5,310 nucleotides of DNA from the NCBI GenBank assembly GCA_002423585.1, contig DIWS01000011.1, forward strand, positions 57,400 through 62,709, in the 5' to 3' direction. Made by a program: the position numbers and the translations under genes. The notes below the pieces were generated by a model. The model was not told the DNA's origin and ran no database searches. It saw only the letters and a program-made list of their open reading frames with translations. The DNA is from Actinobacteria bacterium UBA6100 (GTDB taxonomy: Bacteria > Actinomycetota > Coriobacteriia > Anaerosomatales > Anaerosomataceae). Shown here piece by piece: positions 1-4,833 of this stretch (within the stretch, counting starts at the first letter, position 1; every line of letters begins with the position of its first letter).

Positions 1-195
1 GCAGTCGTTCACCATACCTTCCATGTAAGCCTCTATTGTCCCTTGCAATGCTGACCGGGTAGCGCTGAGCTGTTGCAGCACCTCACCGCACTCCCGGTCT
101 TCTTCGACCATGCGGTTAATACCACGTATTTGTCCCTCAAGGCGACTGAGCCGGTTTTGGATGATCCGTTTTTCTTCTTGCGACTGTATTTTCAT
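1..195 (-). CDS. CsoR/FrmR/RcnR-family (DUF156) metal- or sulfur-sensing repressor, C-terminus outside window
   Basis: The 65 visible codons encode the N-terminal two thirds of a small all-helical repressor of the CsoR/RcnR/FrmR/CstR family, which usually has about 90 residues; the rest lies left of the window. The family signature is clear: RLSRLEGQIRGINRMVEED at residues 15-33, then REC with Cys36, then QQLSATRSAL at 41-50. Family members are DNA-binding oligomers that leave their operator when Cu(I), Ni/Co, formaldehyde or persulfide reacts at the Cys36 region. Cys36 and Cys65 are present at the Mycobacterium CsoR positions, but the intervening His61 ligand aligns with Met61. That pattern fits a CstR-like sulfur sensor or an atypical copper site better than a classical copper sensor, though the ligand is not settled. 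The start is fixed by an in-frame TAA two codons upstream, and AGGA lies 8 nt before the ATG. It follows the zinc-ribbon gene by 36 nt, so the two are probably co-transcribed. Confidence 0.88.
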   Translation of the reverse strand, partial: MKIQSQEEKRIIQNRLSRLEGQIRGINRMVEEDRECGEVLQQLSATRSALQGTIEAYMEGMVNDC

Positions 196-231
196 ATTTT
201 AAGTCCTGTCACGCAGGAAAGGTCATCCAGC

Positions 232-438
232 TCAAGTGAACCCCCCGGAACCCGTTCCACAACTTCCGGATGAAGATACGCTGCTGGATTGGTTTTTCGA
301 TGAGAACAAAGACAGTTTCTTGCGTGTGTCGGGGCTGGCACAATCCGGACAAGGTGGGCGTTCTTCAGCCTGGTCAAAGCGCATCATCTGCTCAAATTCT
401 CGTCCACAATCAGTACAAATGTATTCGTAAAGAGGCAT
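232..438 (-). CDS. FmdB-family small zinc-ribbon protein
   Basis: This 68-residue protein opens with MPLYEYICTDCGREFE, the hallmark of the FmdB/CxxC-CxxC regulatory-type zinc ribbon family. Two knuckles, C8-x2-C11 and C30-P-D-C33, can hold one zinc ion. The ribbon covers residues 1-45 and is followed by a Ser/Gly-rich, probably disordered tail with one further Cys at 60 and the usual GFT-type ending. The family is named after a putative regulator linked to formamidase/acetamidase, but the role of most members is unknown, so no function is assigned. GGAG lies 6 nt before the ATG. It is the first gene of an operon with the CsoR-like repressor, downstream of an extended -10 promoter and a putative CsoR-type operator, so its expression is probably tied to the signal sensed by that repressor. 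Confidence 0.88.
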   Translation of the reverse strand: MPLYEYICTDCGREFEQMMRFDQAEERPPCPDCASPDTRKKLSLFSSKNQSSSVSSSGSCGTGSGGFT

Positions 439-458
439 AAGTCACTCCAGAAGGATAT

Positions 459-475
459 ATACTCCAGGGGAGTAT
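459..475. promoter_or_regulatory. Putative CsoR-family operator (7-3-7 dyad)
   Basis: ATACTCCAGGGGAGTAT is a perfect inverted repeat with 7-bp arms and a 3-bp centre. CsoR and CstR operators typically consist of a TA-flanked C-tract facing a G-tract, and this site has that layout with one C-to-T change in each arm. It lies 20 bp upstream of the zinc-ribbon start codon and just downstream of the predicted transcription start, where a bound repressor would block transcription. The second gene of the operon encodes a repressor of this very family. The dyad is seen directly; the assignment to the repressor is inference. Confidence 0.6.
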
Positions 476-483
476 TATTGATG

Positions 484-492
484 ATTATACCA
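484..492 (-). promoter_or_regulatory. Extended -10 promoter of the zinc-ribbon/CsoR-like operon
   Basis: Read on the minus strand, TGGTATAAT gives a perfect -10 hexamer (489 down to 484) preceded by the TG-n extended -10 motif. No good -35 hexamer is seen at 16-18 bp, which is tolerated in extended -10 promoters. The predicted transcription start, near 477, falls at the edge of the 459-475 dyad. Confidence 0.6.
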
Positions 493-537
493 CCCTTTCA
501 ACCACTGATCGTATCGTGCACTCTAAATTTTTCACTC

Positions 538-566
538 TTGACATTGAACATATGTTCGTGTATTAT
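538..566 (+). promoter_or_regulatory. lexA sigma70-type promoter
   Basis: TTGACA (538-543) and TATTAT (561-566) are separated by exactly 17 bp, a near-consensus housekeeping promoter. Transcription would start around 573, leaving a leader of about 34 nt before lexA. The spacer contains the LexA box. Confidence 0.75.
546..557. promoter_or_regulatory. LexA (SOS) box upstream of lexA
   Basis: GAACATATGTTC is a perfect 12-bp palindrome matching the GAAC-N4-GTTC operator of Gram-positive-type LexA. It sits wholly inside the -35/-10 spacer of the lexA promoter, so bound LexA should exclude RNA polymerase and give standard SOS autoregulation. Only one full box is visible here. Confidence 0.85.
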
Positions 567-595
567 TATAGTACAAATGACCGATAATATAGTTT

Positions 596-601
596 AGGAG
601 G
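596..601 (+). promoter_or_regulatory. Strong ribosome binding site of lexA
   Basis: AGGAGG, a full Shine-Dalgarno core, lies 5 nt before the ATG at 607 and fixes that codon as the start. Confidence 0.8.
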
Positions 602-606
602 TAGCT

Positions 607-1332
607 ATGGCGCGCAGACAACCCGGTCTCAGCGAGAGACATCGTAAGATCATGGAGTTCCTGGTCAAGTTCCAGAACACGAATGGGTATTCCCCTTCCA
701 TCAGGCAGATCGGAGACAGCATTAACGTAAAATCGACCTCGCTTGTCGATTACTATCTCAACCAGCTCCAGGAAATGGGATACATAGAACGCGCGGACCA
801 CATCTCACGTAGCGTCCGTGTGCTCCAGCCGGTACAACCGGGGTTCTCAATTCCAGGTAAGGTATCCGATGCCTTCAAAAACGCCAGCAACATGCTGGCT
901 GACCTGGTGAGCATCCCCATCGCCGGGCGTATCGTCGCCAGCGCGCCGATCCCCATGCCGGTTTCTGACCTGAATTATTACGATGCTGAATCCAGCGTAG
1001 ATATTGCCCGCAGCCTGCTGCCCGCAAAAGAGATCAACGACCTCTTTGCCCTCGAAGTCAGTGGTGATTCGATGGTTGACGCCATGGTCAATGATGGTGA
1101 CATCGTGGTGATGAAGAAAGCCGAATCTGCCAACAACGGCGAGATGGTCGCCGTATGGATGGATGATCGGGACGAGACGACGTTAAAGTATTTCTATAAG
1201 GAAGCCGGTCGTATACGCCTGCAGCCCGCCAATCCCAACATGGGTCCCATTTATGTGCAGAATCCAAAGAGTTTGCGCATCATGGGTAAGGTGGTGTTGG
1301 TGATCCGTCAGATAAAGTCAGTCGCTGGCTAG
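607..1332 (+). CDS. lexA: LexA repressor, SOS regulator with self-cleaving S24 peptidase domain
   Basis: LexA represses DNA-damage genes until RecA-ssDNA filaments stimulate its self-cleavage. Residues 8-73 form the winged helix-turn-helix domain: GYSPSIRQIGDSINVKSTS at 27-45 closely follows the LexA pattern, and the segment just after it is the recognition helix. Residues about 100-241 are the S24 peptidase fold. The scissile bond is Ala106-Gly107 in IAGRIVAS, the nucleophile is Ser155 in VSGDSMVDAM, and the general base is Lys194 in TTLKYF, so the protein should be fully cleavable. At 241 residues it is longer than the roughly 200 of E. coli LexA. The extra length lies mainly in the linker (about 74-100) and in an acidic stretch near 120-145. 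A LexA box in its own promoter supports autoregulation. Its stop codon directly abuts that of the convergent nicotinamidase gene. Confidence 0.96.
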   Translation: MARRQPGLSERHRKIMEFLVKFQNTNGYSPSIRQIGDSINVKSTSLVDYYLNQLQEMGYIERADHISRSVRVLQPVQPGFSIPGKVSDAFKNASNMLADLVSIPIAGRIVASAPIPMPVSDLNYYDAESSVDIARSLLPAKEINDLFALEVSGDSMVDAMVNDGDIVVMKKAESANNGEMVAVWMDDRDETTLKYFYKEAGRIRLQPANPNMGPIYVQNPKSLRIMGKVVLVIRQIKSVAG

Positions 1333-2052
1333 TTAGAAGTTGACCTGTTTTACCACCTGTACACCGTTCAGAGCCATGTGATGGAGAAAAACGGCATGCA
1401 TCATGTCACCCGGATGCGGGATCGAGCCGATCTGTTGAGCGGTTGCAACGCTCATATCATACGTAGCCATACAGTCCTCCGGAATGATGACCGACCGCTT
1501 CTTATCCTGGCGGGCGTTCGCATCCAGCCGCAGGTACATCGCCACCTGGTAAACACACAGATCAGTACAGTTTCCCACAATAATGAAATGTGTAAGATCA
1601 GGTAACTTGCTCAGCCGTTCCTCCAGTGCCGTCTCCAGTGATGACGAAAGTGAATTCTTCTCGATCAGCGTCATTTGGTCATAGAAATCCAGGTTGCGGA
1701 TTTCCTCCGTCGTAAGCGCTTCCTCCGTCCCCTTTACACAGTGCGGAGGAAAGGATTGGAATTCCACCGCGTCCGGCTCATGGGTGTCGTTGAGCAGGAA
1801 GAACTCCCTCACCCCTGCATCCCAGGCCTTTTGCAACAGCCGCACCGTCGGTTCAACGATTCTCTTCACCCTGGGGCTTGACAGCACGCCCTGGTTGCAG
1901 AAGCCGTTGGTAAGATCCACCACCATGATGACAATATTCTCAGGAGAAATTTTATCCCCCTTTACCGTATAAGCGGGCAATCCTGCCATCCACCTTTCCA
2001 GATATTCCAGGTATTCAGTTGAATCCTCAACCAATTTTCCATTATTTGTCAT
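1333..2052 (-). CDS. pncA: Nicotinamidase (isochorismatase-like cysteine hydrolase)
   Basis: Predicted to hydrolyse nicotinamide to nicotinate and ammonia in the cytoplasm. Numbered from the start chosen here, the catalytic triad of the family is visible: Asp46 in VVDLTNGF, Lys132 in IEKNSLSS and Cys166 in GNCTDLCVYQ. The metal-site pattern D89-T-H91 ... E97 ... PPH104CVKGT matches nicotinamidases; Glu97 replaces one His of the Mycobacterium PncA site, as I recall for the Streptococcus pneumoniae enzyme. Length (239 residues) is slightly above the usual 180-220 because of an N-terminal extension of about 35 residues. An upstream ATG at 2058 is in frame, but GAGG would be only 2 nt from it. 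From the ATG at 2052 the spacing is 8 nt and the start overlaps the pncB stop as TAATG, indicating translational coupling. The pncB neighbour, which would consume the product nicotinate, strongly supports nicotinamidase over other isochorismatase-fold activities. Confidence 0.87.
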   Translation of the reverse strand: MTNNGKLVEDSTEYLEYLERWMAGLPAYTVKGDKISPENIVIMVVDLTNGFCNQGVLSSPRVKRIVEPTVRLLQKAWDAGVREFFLLNDTHEPDAVEFQSFPPHCVKGTEEALTTEEIRNLDFYDQMTLIEKNSLSSSLETALEERLSKLPDLTHFIIVGNCTDLCVYQVAMYLRLDANARQDKKRSVIIPEDCMATYDMSVATAQQIGSIPHPGDMMHAVFLHHMALNGVQVVKQVNF

Positions 2053-3395
2053 TACCATACCCTCTTCAAATCCGGGTTATCGCAGGCTTTGCGTCCAACC
2101 TTCGCCATATCCACCCACTCGCCATCGATCTTCACCCGCACCACGTCCGCGGTGAAATCCATCTTGGTCAGGGCGTGATTCTCAAAGAAAGCTGAACCGA
2201 CCGCGTACGTATCGACCGGGACGCCCTGCTTTTCGAACCGCGTAATCCTCTCCACGTTAAAACCACCCGAGACAACAATTTTCACGTTCCTGCAATACTG
2301 TGCGGCTTCATCCTTCCATTTGTCGGGCAAATCCCAGGTCTCCCAGGCAGTGTCTAGCCCCTTTCTCACATTGATCACCAGGCGTTGATTCACACCGTGA
2401 TCAAGCGCAGTATCTCCCAGTAATTCGACTGAAACATCCCTGAGCGCTGCACTGGTATCCAGGCGCACACCACTCAGGATATACCTGCGTGCTTCCGTTT
2501 CATTCCCCTCTTCCATCAGTTCCTTGTACTTGAAGAACATCGCTTTGCAGGTTTTTCGAGAATCCCCGACACAATCGTTATTAAAATCCACCAGAGCAAT
2601 GCGGCTGATCGAGGCATCCAGCGTACAAGCAAACGCCAGCATGGCTTCCGCGGTATCTCCGAGGAAGCAGGCGATCGCAGCGTGCGCAACCGTTCCGCCG
2701 CCCGCACCTCCCCACCAGTATCCCTGCGCATCGGTTGAGATCAGTGCACCGAGTTTGCCTGCATAATCCAGGTTGAAACGCTGGATGGCGATCTGGTACG
2801 AGTATCCATCGGCTGCCTGAACCTCGTGCAGGTCAAAACGCGCCGGGAAGAACATGACCGGTTTTCCGTTGGCTGCCACCAGCGTCTCGTAGACATTGGT
2901 CGATACCCGGCTGGCACGGGTCAAAATACCCAGGGTCGGCGTCTCCAGCATGGCAAAATCGCGGTAGCGCCCACGCACACGGAGCACCGGTTCGATCTCC
3001 ATGGGGTCACCGTTATAGTGGACAATAGCGCCGTCCTCGACTGCCCAGACCTCCAGGTCATCAGCCGTGTTGATGAACTCATCCCCCCGAAAATAGCCAG
3101 TGCATGTTTTCAACATGGTCAACGCCTTATCCACCCCCACAATAAGGGTCTTGCCAGGATGCCGGGTAAACCACTGCATCTCGACTTCCAGGTTGCCAGG
3201 GTCGAGGTGGGTAAGGTCGTACTTTTCCAGCGGTCGCTGGCTCTTCCCCCCGTAGAGATAACCTTTGTTATGTAGAGCGGTCAGCATGGTAGCAATATTG
3301 ACAAAATACTTGTCGGAATACCATCCCTTGCGCATGCGTTCGATATCCAACTTGAACACATCATTGGTCAGACGTTTATGGTCAAAGATGCTCAT
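2052..3395 (-). CDS. pncB: Nicotinate phosphoribosyltransferase
   Basis: Predicted to join nicotinate to PRPP, usually with ATP hydrolysis, to form nicotinate mononucleotide, the entry step of the Preiss-Handler NAD salvage route. The 447-residue length is typical. Family segments run in order: an N-terminal substrate domain with YSDKYF (26-31) and LEVEMQWFTR (69-78), the core ETPTLGILTRASRVSTN (151-167), HEVQAADGYSYQIA (190-203), a glycine-rich GGAGGGTVAHAA (229-240), GVRLDTS (309-315), VVSGGFNVERI (374-384) and YAVGSAFF (397-404). The last segments form the phosphate-binding end of the barrel. GVRLDTS replaces the GVRLDSGD of enterobacterial enzymes, pointing to a different subfamily. Nicotinamide or quinolinate phosphoribosyltransferase are less likely because of the pncA neighbour and overall pattern. 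AGGAG lies just 3 nt before the ATG. It is the first gene of a pncB-pncA operon, divergent from the PHP gene. Confidence 0.92.
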   Translation of the reverse strand: MSIFDHKRLTNDVFKLDIERMRKGWYSDKYFVNIATMLTALHNKGYLYGGKSQRPLEKYDLTHLDPGNLEVEMQWFTRHPGKTLIVGVDKALTMLKTCTGYFRGDEFINTADDLEVWAVEDGAIVHYNGDPMEIEPVLRVRGRYRDFAMLETPTLGILTRASRVSTNVYETLVAANGKPVMFFPARFDLHEVQAADGYSYQIAIQRFNLDYAGKLGALISTDAQGYWWGGAGGGTVAHAAIACFLGDTAEAMLAFACTLDASISRIALVDFNNDCVGDSRKTCKAMFFKYKELMEEGNETEARRYILSGVRLDTSAALRDVSVELLGDTALDHGVNQRLVINVRKGLDTAWETWDLPDKWKDEAAQYCRNVKIVVSGGFNVERITRFEKQGVPVDTYAVGSAFFENHALTKMDFTADVVRVKIDGEWVDMAKVGRKACDNPDLKRVW

Positions 3396-3453
3396 TTTCT
3401 CCTTTTACTTCCCCTATATCAATGATGAACCTGCACTTCTAAACATATTCCAT

Positions 3454-3516
3454 ACCATTATAGTTGACATTGGAAAAAGCAAAACCATTACATTTTATTA
3501 ACATCTTCTTAATGGT
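3454..3516. repeat. Three copies of the 7-mer ACCATTA in the pncB/PHP divergent promoter region
   Basis: ACCATTA occurs at 3454-3460 and 3484-3490 on the plus strand, 30 bp apart (about three helical turns), and inverted as TAATGGT at 3510-3516. The first copy overlaps the candidate pncB -10 element. The third overlaps GGTCAATTAACC (3514-3525), a 12-bp palindrome with one mismatched pair. The arrangement resembles repeated regulator half-sites, but no known NAD-responsive operator is recognised and chance in AT-rich DNA is possible. Confidence 0.35.
3457..3462 (-). promoter_or_regulatory. Candidate -10 element of the pncB-pncA operon
   Basis: A perfect TATAAT reads on the minus strand, which would start transcription near 3450 and leave a leader of about 55 nt before pncB. 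The best -35 candidate, TTTTGC at 3484-3479 with a 16-bp spacer, is poor, so activator help or an alternative promoter is possible. A plus-strand TTGACA (3464-3469) begins right beside it, so promoters facing both ways may compete. Confidence 0.45.
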
Positions 3517-3561
3517 CAATTAACCGGCAGTCCGTAATATGGAACTATGAAAGGATCAAGT

Positions 3562-4278
3562 ATGGCTTACGCAGACTTACATATACATTCATCATTCAGT
3601 TATGATGGAACGAGTGATGTCGAGACTATTTTAAGATACACCGCCACGCAAACGAACCTGTCCATCATTGCCATCACAGACCATAACGAGATTGCCGGCT
3701 CTTTGCTGGCCGAAAAATTTGCCCCTGCGTATGGATTGCAGGTGGTAACCGGCAGCGAGGTAAGCACCTCTGAGGGTCATCTGCTCGCTCTCTTCATCCG
3801 GGAAAGAGTACCCGCAGGCATGCCGCTTTATGACACTTTGATGTATGTGAAAAAACTGGGGGGAATCTGCATCGTTCCACATCCCGGGGCAAGGTTTACC
3901 TCCAGCGTGAGCCTGGCAAAGATTCACACCATGCTGGAGGATGCACAAGCCAGCAAGGTGCTCTCGGGAATGGAAATTTTTAATGCCGGGTTGCTGCGCA
4001 CGAACAGCAACGCCCAGGCAGCAAATTTTGCGCTGGAGCACGAGATCAGCATGGTGGCAGGTAGCGATGCCCACATCTACCGCTGCATAGGCAACGGCGC
4101 TACAGGATTTGCTGGCAGCACGCTGGACGAACTGAGACATGCACTTGAAATGCACCAAACGCACATCCTGCAGCATTACCCGGTCAGTACCAGGAATATC
4201 ATCGGGGGATGGCTTTATCACCGCCTGGTCAGGTCATCCCGGCAATTGTTGAAACGGTCTTCTGCACAAGCCACTTGA
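3562..4278 (+). CDS. PHP-domain metal-dependent phosphoesterase
   Basis: A 238-residue stand-alone PHP (polymerase and histidinol phosphatase) domain. From Met1 at 3562 the metal-binding motifs appear in canonical order: D5-L-H7-I-H9-S, T39-D40-H41-N, G64-S-E66, H73 in EGHLLAL, P106-H107-P, E138/N141 in MEIFNA, and G167-S-D169-A-H171. All catalytic ligands seem intact, so an active two- or three-metal phosphoesterase is expected; the substrate (a nucleotide, RNA end or sugar phosphate) cannot be told from sequence. No polymerase, X-family or radical-type fused domain is present, and the final 25 residues are basic. A further in-frame ATG exists at 3547, but AAGGA 6 nt before 3562 and the usual family start (a few residues before DLHxHS) favour 3562. 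It is monocistronic, divergent from pncB, and followed by a strong terminator hairpin. Confidence 0.86.
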   Translation: MAYADLHIHSSFSYDGTSDVETILRYTATQTNLSIIAITDHNEIAGSLLAEKFAPAYGLQVVTGSEVSTSEGHLLALFIRERVPAGMPLYDTLMYVKKLGGICIVPHPGARFTSSVSLAKIHTMLEDAQASKVLSGMEIFNAGLLRTNSNAQAANFALEHEISMVAGSDAHIYRCIGNGATGFAGSTLDELRHALEMHQTHILQHYPVSTRNIIGGWLYHRLVRSSRQLLKRSSAQAT

Positions 4279-4292
4279 GTTAGTCTTGGAAT

Positions 4293-4329
4293 AAAAAACC
4301 AGGGTCAGCAACCGCTTTCCCTGATTTTT
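4293..4329. terminator. Bidirectional intrinsic terminator between the PHP gene and rplL
   Basis: An A-run and CCAGGG (4294-4304) pair with CCCTGA and a T-run (4319-4329), giving an 11-position stem with one C/A mismatch. The 14-nt loop can form a further AGC/GCT mini-stem (4307-4309 with 4314-4316). Because A-runs and T-runs flank the GC core, the hairpin ends in a U-tract when transcribed from either side. It lies 15 nt after the PHP stop and 27 nt after the rplL stop, so it should serve both convergent units. Confidence 0.82.
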
Positions 4330-4356
4330 CGGTTTACCTCTGATTCCGTAAAGGAA

Positions 4357-4734
4357 TTAAGCCAGTTCTACAACACCACCAGCAGTTTCGAGCTTGCTCT
4401 TGGCATCAGCAGCGGCTTCCTTGCCAACACCGGTAAGGATCTTGGCGCCTGCAGTCTCTGCCATAGTCTTGGCTTCGACCAGACCCAGGTTGGTGAGGGT
4501 GCGGATGACTTTGATGACCTCGATCTTCTTGGGACCAGCGTCCTTGAGGACGACATCGAACTCGGTCTTCTCTTCCACGGGTTCAGCAACCGCACCGGCA
4601 GCAGGACCAGCAGCGACAGCGACGGGAGCAGCGGCGGAAACGCCCCATTTCTCCTCAAGTAATTTTACAAGCTCTGAAGCTTCGAGAACAGACAAACCAC
4701 TCAACTGTTCCACAATTTTTTCTAAATCAGCCAT
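4357..4734 (-). CDS. rplL: 50S ribosomal protein L7/L12
   Basis: The multicopy acidic stalk protein that recruits translational GTPases (EF-Tu, EF-G, IF2) to the ribosome. Its 125 residues match the family length. Residues 1-32 form the dimerisation domain that binds L10, 33-53 an Ala/Pro/Gly/Val-rich flexible hinge, and 54-125 the globular factor-binding domain, starting EKTEFDVVLKDAG. The conserved helix IEVIKVIRTLTNLGLVEAK (71-89) is recognisable, but Val86 stands where most bacteria have Lys in GLGLKEAK. The downstream segment TAGAKILTGVGKEAA also differs from the usual form. AGAAGGAG, a strong Shine-Dalgarno site, lies 8 nt before the ATG, as expected for a protein needed in several copies per ribosome. 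It follows rplJ by 75 nt and ends at a terminator rather than leading into rpoB. Confidence 0.96.
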   Translation of the reverse strand: MADLEKIVEQLSGLSVLEASELVKLLEEKWGVSAAAPVAVAAGPAAGAVAEPVEEKTEFDVVLKDAGPKKIEVIKVIRTLTNLGLVEAKTMAETAGAKILTGVGKEAAADAKSKLETAGGVVELA

Positions 4735-4807
4735 TTCAAAAACTCCTTCTAAGTTTTAGGTTTATATATGATCTTGTGCCAGATTCTATCCGGCGGTACA
4801 ACCGAGC

Positions 4808-4833
4808 GATCAGGCAGCTACAGTCGCCTGATC
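4808..4833. repeat. Hairpin over the rplJ stop codon
   Basis: GATCAGGC (4808-4815) and GCCTGATC (4826-4833) form a perfect 8-bp stem with a 10-nt loop, covering the last codons of rplJ and its TGA. No T-tract follows in the transcribed direction, so it does not look like an intrinsic terminator. A small CGGT/ACCG hairpin (4794-4804) lies just downstream in the rplJ-rplL gap. It could affect mRNA processing or stability, but its role is unknown. Confidence 0.45.

Noticed and set aside
532..801. 89-codon open frame on the minus strand
   Set aside because: It crosses the lexA promoter and the lexA helix-turn-helix region, which explain the sequence.
2826..3275. 149-codon open frame on the plus strand
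   Set aside because: It lies antisense inside pncB, lacks a recognisable domain or ribosome binding site, and is explained by the codon bias of the real gene.
3464..3501. TTGACA as the -35 of a strong PHP-gene promoter
   Set aside because: No convincing -10 hexamer lies 16-18 bp downstream. An alternative, TGGTCA (3513-3518) with TAATAT (3535-3540), is also weak, so no PHP promoter is annotated.
3631..4221. 196-codon open frame on the minus strand
   Set aside because: Antisense to the PHP gene, whose metal motifs are unmistakable; the reverse frame shows no family pattern.
4368..4658. 96-codon minus-strand frame and 121-codon plus-strand frame over rplL
   Set aside because: Both are shadows of the Ala-rich rplL gene; their composition is low-complexity and they match no family.
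4740..4809. Internal rplL promoter in the rplJ-rplL gap
   Set aside because: TATATA/TATAAA-like sequence is present, but no -35 hexamer is found at suitable spacing.
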